Source: Atriophallophorus winterbourni (taxonomy: Eukaryota; Platyhelminthes; Trematoda; Plagiorchiida; Microphallidae). Taken from it: 64,000 nucleotides of DNA. This document shows, piece by piece, positions 1 to 11,379 of the stretch. The notes below the pieces were generated by a model. That model did no database searches and was not told where the DNA came from. It was given only the letters and a program-made list of their open reading frames with translations. The translations under genes and the position numbers were made by a program. The DNA lies in contig JACCGJ010005201.1 in assembly GCA_013407085.1 (NCBI GenBank), positions 62,001 to 126,000 on the forward strand. Reading direction: 5' to 3'. Position 1 is the first letter of the stretch, and each line of letters begins with the position of its first letter.

Positions 1-660
1 CAAACACGCTTATTTACATAGGCAAATCGAACAACCACACAATTGATCCTGAAATGTCTGTCCAGGTTCTCAATTCCATTTGATTTTCAATCGAATTCGT
101 GCCAACCGGTACAACTAAAGCCCTCGCCACAAAGGGTTTGTTTGACCGACATTGACGAATGGTATAGCATTCGATTGCCAGCCAAAGGTTTGTCATATAT
201 AATAAGGAATCATCCAGCGCTGCGGTGAGAGCAATTTTAGTGCCCAGTGGCTCCAAATTATTATGGCATGATGGCTATAAAACACTCGTAACTCAACCGA
301 TTGGCCATTGAATCGAAGTTATTGTTAAAACACATTTTCGCGCGTCAGACGAAGAAAGCTGTAGGTTTTAGTCATTTTTCCTCGTTATGTTTTCCTTTAT
401 GCTTCTTTATACTTTCCTATGTATTTTTGTATGTTTCATGGACCGCAGCATTTGTTTCAAAGCAAACATTAAAATTAACTATTCGTGCAATCTTGTTACT
501 CAGACTCAAGCGATAAAACATACTCGTAAAGAAGGACGTGACATTATTGTGATCCAATATCTGCAGGTCACGTCAAATATCGTCGGGAATTAAACAATAC
601 CCAAGACACAATATTGTTAACAAGACTACTTAAAAAGGCATTGGTTGGTAAACATCTGAA
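1..660. other. Unassigned left edge
   Basis: No recognisable gene. The minus strand is open from 256 to 14 (80 codons, starting with an ATG) and runs close to the window edge, so it could be part of an exon or a repeat-derived ORF; I do not recognise the peptide. The rest, about 260-660, is AT-rich with only short chance ORFs. Confidence 0.3.
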
Positions 661-767
661 AAAAGGTATCAAACGAAATCACACTGTAGTGAGAAATGTT
701 CGTGACCGATCAGGGAATCATAATCATGAACAAGGAAAGTTTGTAATGAATCGGTGAGAGCAGTTTA

Positions 768-812
768 TTGGTAACGTTCGCTTCTGACGCAGAAGGTTCG
801 TCAGGTGACGGG
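768..812 (-). ncRNA. Hammerhead-like ribozyme remnant (copy A)
   Basis: On the minus strand the core CTGACGA (798-804) is followed by a 6-bp stem II with loop CGT, then GAACGTTACCAA, where GAAACGTTACCAA is expected. One A of the GAAA core is missing, and the 5' arm of stem I no longer matches TTGGT. It is probably inactive. It lies in the downstream terminal repeat of the minus-strand PLE. Confidence 0.5.
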
Positions 813-2757
813 GGCCAGTACGAACGGAGATCAAGCTTAAATTCAATTCGCCAGAGCAATTCTAAGCTAGTTAAGAACAGCACAAGCCATACTGGGTGTT
901 GAGTGGGTGTTGAGATAGACGGGCGCGATCAATATCAACTGATGCACCACCACACCTACATGCCGTATGATCCCTCAATTGTTATGGTCGTGGCAGGTAT
1001 GAATGACATATGCTGAGAGATTAGCTCGATCGGTGCACACACTAGAGGTCACGCACGTTAATGTTCATTCACTGCAGAACCGGACGCCAGATTGTGGAGA
1101 TATCAGCCATATCTACCTTCGTGACTGCATTCTTATCAGCCTTTGTTATCTCAACCACTTCAATGTGAAGTCGTTCCAAGTATGGTTTTACTTTTACGTT
1201 ATCAAGATCAACACTTTGAACTATGTTCAGCACGTTTCTAGATAATCCTGAAACTCTAATCAGTGATGGATATTAACCGGAATTGCGTGGCTGCTTACCG
1301 ATTCGATTTTTGTGTTCACTTATCCTAGTACTGAGTTCTCTGGATGTCTACCCGATATTCACCCCCGAGCAAGCCTTGCAGTTGATTTTATGTACGCAAT
1401 TTGTCGCACAGGCTGGAGTTATCTTATCACTGAGATGCGTTACCAAGAATAGTAGCTTTCTACCCTTTTTATAAGTTACTCGTTTACCTGCGTTATTCCA
1501 GATTCGATTTATCCTCTGTGACGCTTCCTTGGGATGCGCTGATGAGAACCCCAAGACCGCACCTATGTCGATCGAATTACGATTGACCGTAGAGCTTATT
1601 TTACTATTCTGCTTTCGCGCGATACAGTCCAATCATGGAAGTGTCCATTCTGTTGACTCAATCTCATTTGTAACATGGGTTTTGGGCTCCAAGTTGTTAA
1701 GGTAACTATGGAATGCTTCCAATCTGTCGCATTTTATGATGACGAATGTATCATCGACATAACGCCACCATATCTTTGGCCGAAGTGCTTAGTTTTTTAG
1801 AGCTAACTCTTCAAAATGGTCCCTAACTCTAGGAGAACCCATCGCTAAACTTCACTTTTGCTTGCATAACTGTCCATTAAACAAGAAGTGGTTCATATTC
1901 AGACAAATCGCTATACCGTTGACGATTTGCTGTAACTCAAGTTTGTACGATCTGTCAATGTCGCGTCTGAATTAAGTGCATTTCTTGCTAATTCTAGAGC
2001 GCACGTAGTGTCCACATTCGCAAAAACCTGGCGCTTCCGATGAAGCTAACCATAATCCGAGAATCGTTGATCGTTATTCTCCTCAAGCGACAAACAAAAT
2101 CAAAAGAGTTCTTAATAAAAGAATCCATGTTCCCGACTAGCGGTTTCAACAAATGAGCGAGATTGTGGTGATTGTTCGATTGTTCGCTAATTCGTGTGTT
2201 GGGGATCCAATGCCATCCACGATAGGTCGCAGTGGGACGCCCAACTTATGTATCTTTGGAAGCCCATAGAACCTAGGGGTCTGAGTAGATTTCTGGTCTT
2301 CGTTTTTCTTTAATTTGATCTGTCTGTGTAGCCGAGACCTCGGCGTGCTTTCCAAAGATTTTGCAGAAATCAACGTTAGATATCTCGTCTCGCAATTCGG
2401 ACGTCAACCTAGAGGCTTTCGGTCGCATGTTTTTCAAGTTTCCGTTGGGCCTGTGGATCCTTCGTGTAAGCAAATCTTTGGATGCAGTCTCCGCAGCCTT
2501 CTTTGAATTGCGTGCATTGTCTGGAGATGTGACCGCCAGATCCATTTGTATGACTTTGTTCTATTGATATTTGAGGTAAAAGACGCGATGATTCCGCCAT
2601 CTAGCTTCTACTTCCGATGTTCGCACCAAATCGCCGCACAATTTGCGAACTCGTGGTTCGTAAGAGATCAGCAATGTAGTGGGAAATGTTCGTGACCGAT
2701 CGGGGATTCATAATCATGAAAAAAGAAAGTTTGTATTGACCCAGTGAAAGCAGTTTA

Positions 2758-2800
2758 TTGGTAACGTTTCGCTTGTGACTCCGATGCTTTGTCAGACCAA
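2758..2800 (-). ncRNA. Hammerhead-like ribozyme (copy B)
   Basis: On the minus strand stem I can form from TTGGT (2796-2800) and ACCAA (2758-2762). GAAACGTT is intact, but the first core box reads CTGACAA instead of CTGACGA and stem II is weakened. It sits in the upstream terminal repeat of the minus-strand PLE. The core mutation suggests reduced or lost activity. Confidence 0.5.
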
Positions 2801-2939
2801 GGGTGTCAGTACCAACCGAGATGAAGCTGAAATTCAATTCGCCTGACCAATCCTAAACCGGTTAAGTACTACGCAGGCCAAGATGGGTGCTGAGCTCGGT
2901 AAGGTAGACATGCGCGATCAATATCAGTATCGAGGACCG

Positions 2940-4070
2940 GACAAAGATTGTTGGAAAGAGGCTTATAATTATCACTAAGTATACATGTTTAAAACCTGAA
3001 GATATCATTCCGTGCGTGTATAGACTGTATTATCAACAAACAACAGCCAGAACGGAGTAACCTCACGTAAGATGAACAACGTGCACTTTTTTATCTCCAG
3101 AATGAAGAGGGAATTGTGATCACGAGGGCCCACAAAGGCATGGTCACAGTGATACTAACAAAAACTGATTATAGAAATATCTATCTTTATCATTGGTTGA
3201 AACAGCTAGTCGGGAACAGGGATTCTTTCATCAAGAACTCTTTTGATTTCGTTCGTCGTTTGAGTACAATAACGCTCGACGAGGATGAGATGATTGTTAG
3301 CTTCGATGTAAGCGCCTTGTTCACGAATGTGGACACGACGAGCGCTCTAGAATTAGCAAAAAATGCACATAACTCAGACACGACCTTGAGTGTACAGCAC
3401 ATCGTCAGCGGTATAGCGATTTGTCTAAATAGGAACCACTTCTTGTTTAATGGACAGTTATACAAGCAAAGGAAGGTTTAGCGATGGGTTCACTTATTTC
3501 CCCAGTGTTAGCAAATATGTATATGAATATCAATCACTTATTGGAGATTCAGCACTGGCTGAACACCTGATGGACACAGGTAACAGCCACGATCTTGATA
3601 ACGTACAAGTGATGAGGCAGAGTAATACCATACTTGGAACAACTTCACGCTGAAGCGGTTGAGATAACACAGGCTGGTAGGAATGCAGTCAATAAGGTAG
3701 ATGGGGCTGATATCTTCACAATTTGACGTCCGTTTCTGCAACGGATAAGCATTAACGTGCGTGACCCTTAGTGAGCTCACCGATTACGCAATCAAGCTAA
3801 TCTGTCAGCTAATCTGCTACGACCAAAACAATTGAGGGATGATTATACGACTAGTACGGGTGGTGGTGCGTCGGTTGATATTGATCGAGCCTGTTTATCT
3901 TAACGAGCAAAGCACCCAGTATGGGTTGTTCAGTTCTCTACCAGCTCAGGATTAATCTGGCGAATTGAATTTAAGCTTGATCTCGGTTCGTACTGGCACC
4001 CTGACGAACCTTCTGCGTCAGAAGCGAACCTTACTAATAAACTGCTCTCATCAATTCATTACAAAACTTC
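2940..4070 (+). mobile_element. Penelope-like retroelement, 5'-truncated, plus strand
   Basis: This is a second PLE copy pointing away from the minus-strand copy. An open stretch at 3116-3481 codes HKGMVTVILTKTDY, SFIKNSFDF and MIVSFDVSALFTNVDTT, all of PLE reverse-transcriptase type. A stop at 3479-3481 is followed, in another frame, by GSLISPVLANMYMN. The sequence then jumps to the C-terminal region (about 3580-3770), so the YVDD box and the nuclease region are deleted. The end, about 3840-4060, is a terminal repeat that is the reverse complement of 680-960 and contains a hammerhead remnant. Confidence 0.75.
3996..4036 (+). ncRNA. Hammerhead-like ribozyme remnant (copy C)
   Basis: CTGACGA lies at 4001-4007, followed by a clean 6-bp stem II (CTTCTG/CAGAAG, loop CGT). 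The sequence then reads GAACCTTAC where GAAACGTTACC is expected, so one A is missing, as in copy A. The shared defect and stem II show that copies A and C are close relatives placed as inverted repeats. Probably inactive. Confidence 0.5.
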
Positions 4071-4074
4071 TCTA

Positions 4075-5700
4075 CACTACACTGATTAGTAGATCAAAGA
4101 TTAATGTTTTATTGACAGATTTATTTGAATGTTTGCAAAATGCTTTACTACGAACCCGTCAGCTTGATTTTTATTCGGTTTTACTACAAATGCTTCATGT
4201 AATTTGATCAAGTTTCTTAGAGAAATATCTCAAATTAGACGTGGACTCTGAACAACACTAGCTAATCTTTTGTTCAAGTAAGATTAGTAGTAAGATTTTG
4301 TTGTTTTAAATACATAAATGTCATTTAGACGCCATCGAAAAAGTTAATATTCTAGGCTGTTGGAAAAACGTTATAAACGAATGCTTTCGATAATAATGGG
4401 ATTAACTAAAACTAATGTGTTCCAATTATAATCATTGTGATCCAGATAAAAACGATCGGCAACAGTTAAAGTACATAAAAATAAGAAATACGACCGTTAA
4501 ATAACATAAATTTTATCAAATCTTCTAAACTGGGTTAGAGAAAATAAGAGAAAAGCCAATGTATATTAAAATTAATAAACGCATTTAGAATTTGGAAGCC
4601 TTCTATATTCATTGTATCGTCATTGAGCCCTAGTTGAAGTGATGAAGAATGGAAATTTTGATAGAGTTCTGCCATACGATTCAATGTCGAGAGATAACAT
4701 CGTCGTTGCAAGTGTTTACTACCTGGTTCTCAGATTAGTTCACCGCATCCTAGTCATCTTTTGCTAAAACATTGTAACCCGCTCTGACTGAATGTTAGAA
4801 ATTGAATAATAATTATAATACATATTAATTATTATTATTTTGAGGAGGAGAAGAATAATGACGAGAATTTTGCTACAACAGAGTTCCCGTAACTATTGAT
4901 TTTTATACATAGCAAGATGCAATAAGATTATATTCACCGTGCGGCAATCACCATGAATTCCACAATACCTGTGTGACGGCAAGAACGAGGATTAATCACT
5001 CCATTCAACTGAAACCCCACGAAATAACAAATACGGTGCAGGAGTTGTTATACACTCATTCAAACACATTCACTAGACCCAAATCAAAGACTTAAATGAT
5101 GTGACTTGACGATCATATCTAGTTAGTAAAAACGAAAAAACTTGAATAATGTTAGGAAATTTCTTTGCAGTCTTTACGCTAAATTCTGGTTGTGGTATCC
5201 GTAAAGTAAAAATGGTTGCACAACGTTTAGTTGGTTCGGTTCTTTCGGACTAACTTCTCATCAACCCATTGGATGGGGAATGCTTTGGTGAAATTGGAAA
5301 TTAAGGAAGTTTACCGTTTTCGTATAGTTTGAAAGTGTATTGATTTTTGTGTGATGTGTGTAAGTGTCTTGCAAGTTCGCCTAATGAAATAAGATATGAT
5401 GTATACGAATTATCGATGCAGTTAATAATCCACTATGATAATACTTCGGTGCATATGTTTAGAACTTCGGATCGAAGTGCACAGCAGCTTGTACAAAATA
5501 ACGGTGTTTATGCGACTTTTATGCACCGACAAGCAAAGAATTCATCCAGACAGTCAGGTCACCGTGTCTAAAGATCGCATGATTTTAGTGACGCGACAAC
5601 AGGTGTTCTGAAAAAATAAGGTAGTCATTCAGGGTTATGTCCAGATACACTGGAACGGTTGAGTAAATCTCAGGTTAGAAGAAAAAGTAATGTCCAAAGT
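4075..5700. other. AT-rich intergenic stretch
   Basis: No gene or repeat was recognised. One open frame at 5347-5571 (plus) has no ATG start and no recognisable motif; I treat it as chance. Confidence 0.4.
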
Positions 5701-5707
5701 GATGTTT

Positions 5708-5985
5708 TGCTCACATCCCACGAAATTACACTTCACTACCGGTTTCTGGCTGTTTGACGTCATCAGGTGGAGACAGTAAGATTAGGTTCAGTGATCCTTG
5801 AAACAGTGGATAAGTTGTAAACAAACTTATACTTGAATGCCACTGTTGCATAAGGTTCGCACAACGAACCATGACCAACAAATCACTTTTGTCATCCATA
5901 AGCGCCTTGAGTACTTGACCACAAATCACTATGTGATTCTGTGGAAAGCGTAATTTCGTTTCCTGCTTCATCATTTAGAAGCCTC
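5708..5985 (+). repeat. Unclassified interspersed repeat, copy 1
   Basis: This copy contains the marker block GGTTTCTGGCTGTTTG, then GGTGGAGACAGTAAGATTAG and CCTTGAAACAGTGG, and ends with a block like AATCACTATGTGATTCTG. The same series of blocks recurs in the window near 15,750, 26,670, 27,500, 52,470 and 55,620. No coding capacity; class (SINE or MITE) not determined. Confidence 0.65.
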
Positions 5986-6029
5986 CTAAGTTGTACACAG
6001 TTCTAGATTTTCAACAAATTGGTGTATTA

Positions 6030-6957
6030 TAACTTTCTTTGCCTCAATGATATAGTGCTTGCTTAATCCCTTGAGTTCCTGGAGGAACATAGAGCCTCGG
6101 CAACTTGTCTTCAGTTCGGTCTGTCCATAGCAGCCAGTTTGATGTCGTTCCAGTTAAGTCCAAACTTGCGGATTTCCTCTTCACACGAGCGCTTCCAAGA
6201 TAGCCTTGTGCGTCCGACCCGTCTCTTCCCGATTGGGTTCCATACCAGAGCATGACGCGTGATGTCATCATAAGGTTTCCGCAAGGTGTGCCCAAACCAT
6301 CTCCACTTTCTTCTACTGATCTGTTGGGCGATCGGGTCCTCAGCATTTCTTTCGCGACCTGTGCAGGCTTTCCGGTCTCGTACATCGTACGGACGTTCCA
6401 TGTGGCAATCTTTGTTATTGCTTTCATCGACAAAAGATTCATCTGCTGACTGGCGTCGAGTGGGCTTTCACCAGTCTGCTTCATTTTTAACTTAGATGAG
6501 GTTTCTTCTCGATTCAAGCATGGAGATGTTACTTTGGTATGACATGTTGCTCTGGTTTCAGTAGCGGTTTAAGGATTTCACAGAGTGGGGTTGCTGACCC
6601 CATGTCTAACCCTCCTCCTTTTGCAGACAGGCTTGGGTCGGTCCTCGGCGGAGTATTGTGATTGTGTAATCAGCAGGAGGCGGAGGTTTGGAATCAGGGT
6701 TTTCATCCCCTAGATGGACTGCCCTCTCAGGCTGACGAGCTCCATCTACCCGAAGCGAACTGGTTATGAGGCGCCAGTCACCCGCCTTTGCCTCTTCTCT
6801 TGTCAGTAGAAGCAGTTCCGCCGCGAGTAGGCCAAGAGTTGGGCTCCGGTTGTCAGAGGCTATTTGAGACGCACGCCGTATGGGATCATTTTGTAGGTAG
6901 CGGGAGCTCATCCCCACTACCACCCCCGGCTGTGACAACCTCGGGAACACTGTGGTA
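6030..6957 (-). mobile_element. Internally deleted RTE-type LINE (SIDE-like)
   Basis: Read on the minus strand, a GC-rich 5' leader (about 6957-6540) is followed by the start of an apurinic-type endonuclease, KIATWNVRTMYETGK (about 6340-6410). This is fused at about 6340 to the extreme C-terminus of an RTE-type ORF, RRKWRWFGHTLRKP, with the following WNPIGKRRVGRTRLSW block, ending near 6050. Most of the endonuclease and the entire reverse transcriptase are absent. Such short internally deleted elements keep both ends of the parent LINE and can be mobilised in trans; that is an inference for this copy. An open frame of 114 codons at 6950-6606 lies in the leader and probably has no function. 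Confidence 0.7.
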
Positions 6958-6959
6958 TA

Positions 6960-8080
6960 GTAATTAGTGATAAAATAAGAAGATTATGTGTCTCAGTCCT
7001 CAAAAATGGATAATAGTGAACTAATGTCGTTGTTGTCCATCACATTTATTTTATCAAAAGTATTCCTATTATGCAATTTCCATTATTTTCTATGACTTCT
7101 TTCTAACTAAACTATGCATTTCTTATTAGAAAACACTTTGATTTTTGAGATAGAAATATTCAGAAAAAATTTCAAAATGTGGACGCTGGGCTTTTCACGA
7201 TTTGAACAGTGCGCAAAAAATCAAAGATTGACTGTTAGTGAACCTTTGCTTTCCAGTTGTCATCGATAAACATTTCTGACAAGAATTGTAACTGGCGCGG
7301 AAAAATGTTTTTTTATAAAAATACCAAACGCGAAAAGCAATGTATAGACAGAAACCAAAAACACAGCATGTTCCTAAATAAGGACTACATACAAAGACAG
7401 TTATACTCTCTGTATAGCGTGGCATGAGATGACTAGAGCCTAACCAAGCAATCACAGCAGTAAAATATTATACCCAGCTGGAGGATCTAAGAACCGCTTT
7501 ATCCAAAAATGGCAAGCATTACCCAATAGGAAGGGTGTGGCGATGCAACCTGATAACGCGAGACCACACACAACAATAGTCACTCAGGAGAAAGTCATAC
7601 ATTTCACTTGGGAAGTTCAGTCTCATCCGCTTTTTTCGCGTGATATTGCTACATCCGACGTCTATCATTTACGAACGTTGTAGAATCGCTTGAGCAATAA
7701 AAATTATGAAAATCATGAGTAACTAAAACGCACTGAATTTGTTCTTCTCTTAAAAATCAGAGATTTTTTTAGGATGCTGTCAGGAAGCTAATTGATCGTT
7801 GGACACGATTCATATAAAATGAGAAAAATTATTATAGAGATTAAAAACAGTGAATCTTTTGGATAAAAAACAGTGTTGGAGGAAAACTGCATTACTTTCT
7901 TTTCAAACTGATACTTGAACACAAAGCCGATCACGGGAAAAAACTCTTCAATTTCACACCATCAATTCTGTATTGCATGAATCAATATCCAACCATGAAT
8001 GTTGGAAACCATCAAGTATCGCCCTTTTCAGTCAGATGTTTATCCATATGATACCGATTTCGTTCCTCAAATAATCCGTT
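6960..8080. other. AT-rich intergenic stretch
   Basis: Nothing recognised. Only short ORFs without motifs. Confidence 0.4.
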
Positions 8081-8089
8081 CATCATAAA

Positions 8090-8356
8090 ATGGTCAGAGT
8101 TCATGCATTGATGCTATCTGATACCTTCATGAGAATAACCGCTTTTAATCGCGTTCTCACAACTGTCCACATAATCGAGCCACTGAAAACCCTTGTACTG
8201 GTATTGGGTTATTTCAATACCAGACTTGGCGCAGCCCAAAAGCTTTTGTTAAACTGTCTAGAAAAATTCAGGCTAGCTACAACACATGATTTGGGACGGC
8301 ACGCTTCTGTATTGCTCGCAAGGTTTTCAGTCAAACAACAACACACAAAATCATGA
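8090..8356 (+). pseudogene. Possible endonuclease fragment of a non-LTR element
   Basis: An open frame contains LVLVLGYFNTRLGAAQ followed by LLLNCLEKFRLATTH. This resembles the GDFNAxLG and NxxRLxxxN region of LINE apurinic endonucleases with the catalytic Asp changed to Tyr. The match is short and based on memory of the family, so this is a weak call. Confidence 0.25.
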
Positions 8357-8359
8357 AAA

Positions 8360-9855
8360 CATCCTCATTCAAATCATTGGAATCCGCATGATAGTATTCT
8401 CGTTAAGTCTGCTAATATAAACGTATACTACAAGTGATATCATACCTGTGTGCAGACTGTGATACTGAACTTTCATTATTTTTTGCGAAACTAGACTAGA
8501 TTTCAACGCGCTAAATTTACTGGAAAGCCAGTGATTTAGGCCATTCTTATGTTTGCACCTTGTCTTACTGTGCAATTCGAACACGCTTTCACATTCGATC
8601 TCAGCAAAGCACATTCGACAATTTCACACTCTGGTAACAGAAATTTGTGTCGAAATGGCATGCATCGAATCGATCTTTACGCCTATGGTTGAAAGAATGG
8701 TATGGCTAACGTGGCGTTCGATGTCAGAGCTTCAGCGATGAATTCTGTCCGGAACGAAAAATTGTAATTTCTGAATACCCGAGTTGAAAACTTTAATTAT
8801 CGTAGAGTAGTTACCGATAAGGTCAGGGCGATGACTAGGCGATGCGCATATGAATATTGGACCTAAATGTGCCTCAGTATGCAAACATCTGTAGATGTTG
8901 GTAGGGTTCATGGTATGTATGAAGGGAACAAGAGAACCATTTTTCCAACTAAACTTAAAACAGGTCTGATTGAGTAATGAGGTTGTAAGGCGTTTTTCAA
9001 CAGAACACAGCAGATGAAAAGAGAGATAAAGCAATTTTCTTCTTTATAAATTGAGCAGAACGCGGGTTTAGCCGCATGCAGTAGAATTGTTGAGCGTTTA
9101 CCGACCATTGAGAACCGAAATACTACTCTTATTCTTGATAAGCTTAATAAAGCGATTGACCGCTCAGCGAGAGGAAAGTCTCCTGGTGACGATGAATGTA
9201 GAAACCACTCACGTGCAGTTTCCGTACAACGAAACACGATGTTTGAATATGGAATCACAAAGTAATTTCAAGTCAAGTGCTTAGGGCACTTCTAATAAAC
9301 AATATTTTGTAGTGCTCACGCCCAAGCAATCAACTTCATTGAATAATTTTCACGTTGATTCAAGTCCATAAGAACCTAAAATTTAATGTCTCAACTTGAT
9401 GATTGAACATAGCCGGGAGCTGGATTATTTGAGAAAAAGGGTGCTGAAGGCGACTGAAACATTTACCTAAATTTCCTAGTCAATTAATTGCTGAGTTTGT
9501 AATAATGCAGCCAAAAGAATATAATGATAAAGATCTTTTCGAATATGAGTGTGTATTATACCAGAGGAGATCAACCTAGAGCAGATACTGCTACTGAATT
9601 CATTGAAATGCAGTGTAATGCACGAGTACTGCTTATTTCTAGAAACACCGAACGAATGCGATTTCCATTAGAACAAGACTGCGGCACTTTGAGCATATAA
9701 TCCTAGAAATAATTGTTTTTAACTACTGAAATGTTTAAGTAACGTAAAAATAAATAAATGTCTCTAATAATATTGGCATATTAAATTGTTTATGTGCTGT
9801 GGATGTGAGCAACACTATACGTTGGTGATCTCGAGCGCTTTGATCTATTAATCTT
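8360..9855. other. Unassigned intergenic stretch
   Basis: Overlapping open frames on both strands (8732-9034 and 8908-9258 minus, 9087-9284 plus) show no motif I recognise. The area around 9190-9270 shares short blocks (TTCCGTACAACGAA, GGAATCACAAAGTAATT) with the unclassified interspersed repeat, so part of it is probably repeat. Confidence 0.3.
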
Positions 9856-9859
9856 CAAA

Positions 9860-10805
9860 AGAAAACGTGACAAAATGGAAGCATTCCATAGTTACCGTAA
9901 CAACTTGAATCCTAATATCCATTTACAGAGGAAATTGAGTCGACGGAATGGACACTTCCTTTCTTGGACTGTCTCGCGCGAAAACAGAATAGTAAAATAA
10001 GCACTATGGTCTATCGTAAGCCAATCGATACGGATGCGGCTTTGTGGTACTCCTCGGCACACCCCAAAAGTATTTAATTCAGTTGCAAAATCGCTGTTCT
10101 ACAAAGTTGAAAACTTGTGATGCGGAGCCACCGATCAAATGCGAGCCAATCAAGAAGTTACTCGTCGGCTTGCTGAGCATGGTTTCAATTGAAAAAGGGG
10201 AAGTACCCAGCACCAAAAAATGGAAAAAGTTTGTCACGCAACAATTTATATACCTTACGTTAAGGAAGCTAGAGAGGGGATAAGTCTTATCTTGAATAAC
10301 GCAGGTACACGAGTAACGTATTAAAGGGTTTGAACGTTCCGATCCTTGTTAATGCCTCTCAAGGTCATCTTCAGGCGCGACGAATTACATATATAAAATC
10401 AACTGCAATATTTGCTCGGAAATATATATGGGGCAAACATCCAGAGAACTCAGAACCGAATCGCTAAGCAGCCACGCAATTCCCGTGAATATCAATCGCT
10501 GATCAGAGATCCAGCAGGTCACAGCGTTGATCTTGATAATGCAGAAGTTATAAGGCGGGCTAAAACCATGTTTGAAACAATTTCACGCTGATGCGGTTGA
10601 TATAAAGGCAGCTAAGAATGCAGTCAATAAAGTGGATGGGGCTGATATCTCCACAATCTGGCACCCGATTCTGCAGCAGATAAACATTAATGTCCGTAAC
10701 CCTTAGTGTGCGCACTGATTACGCAATCGAGCTATCAGTAGATGTCATTCACACCTGCCACGACCATAACAATTAAGGGATTATACGGCATGTGGAGGTG
10801 GTGAT
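9860..10805 (+). mobile_element. Penelope-like element, 3' fragment
   Basis: Translations in shifting frames give EAFHSYRNNLNPN, then FLSWTVSRENR and YSSAHPKS, related to the minus-strand copy near 1350-1650. These are followed by the Cys-containing nuclease region (about 10,390-10,480) and the C-terminal part (about 10,500-10,700). Many stops and frameshifts are present. The fragment lacks the RT core and is followed directly by a CR1-like 3' end. Confidence 0.6.
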
Positions 10806-10814
10806 GCGTCATTT

Positions 10815-11375
10815 GATGTGAGTTAGAGGTCTGGGCTTCTTGGCTGCGAAAAGATATTGCTCTCTTCGTTAAAATCTATCATAGAGCAACAAAGTTAGTG
10901 ATGGGTCTTCGCAATGTTCCGTATAGCGAAAGATTGCGACGTCTGGGTCTATGTGACTTTACCCAAAAGAGGATGCGACGCGATATTATTCTGACTTATA
11001 GAATTGTGTCTACTGAAGGACATCCACTAAAACACTTGCTTCATGTTTGTGATTGAAAGGTGATACGCGGACATACCTTATCCCTTTACGTTCCAAGATC
11101 CCGCATTGATTGTCGGCGACATTTTTTCGTCGTACGAGCTATATTTCCTTGGAATTCCCTATCCGAACATGTGGTGGACTCTCCTTGCCTGGAGATTTTT
11201 AAAGCGAAATTGGACTTGCACTTGCAACCGAAAATCATTCGTGAGCCTTACATTTTATATTCTCTATTGCTTTAGAACAATTGTAATTTTCATGTTTTAT
11301 TCATACCGTAATCATGTGGTGTTATGAAGTATTAACATTTTTAACCATAAATCCTTGAATCCTTGAATCCTTGAT
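10815..11375 (+). mobile_element. CR1-like LINE, 3' end fragment
   Basis: Codes the C-terminal tail of a CR1-type ORF2 with one stop: KLVMGLRNVPYSERLRRLGL, TYRIVSTEGHPLKHLL, then RGHTLSLYVPRSRIDCRRHF and FKAKLDLHLQ (about 10,900-11,275). It ends in three tandem ATCCTTGA octamers at 11,351-11,374. The copy is 5'-truncated, as usual for LINE insertions. The same C-terminus and octamer tail occur near 14,870, 49,730 and 58,715. Confidence 0.8.
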
Positions 11376-11379
11376 CGCA

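Larger units (their letters stand above)
680..2935 (-). mobile_element. Penelope-like retroelement, decayed, minus strand
   Basis: Read on the minus strand, the element runs from a terminal repeat at about 2935-2675, through a broken reverse-transcriptase ORF (about 2600-1250), to a second terminal repeat in the same orientation at about 960-680. Recognisable pieces are the RT finger motif TPRFYGLPKIHKLGVPLRPI (about 2213-2283), a stretch SFIKNSFDF (about 2080-2130), the RT catalytic box WRYVDDTFV (about 1741-1768), and LDCIARKQNSKIS followed by a Cys pair in the form HKINCKAC (about 1350-1630), which in this family leads into a GIY-YIG-type nuclease domain. The ORF is split by several stops and frameshifts, so the copy is dead. 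PLEs are known to carry terminal repeats with hammerhead motifs, and both repeats here do. Confidence 0.8.
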
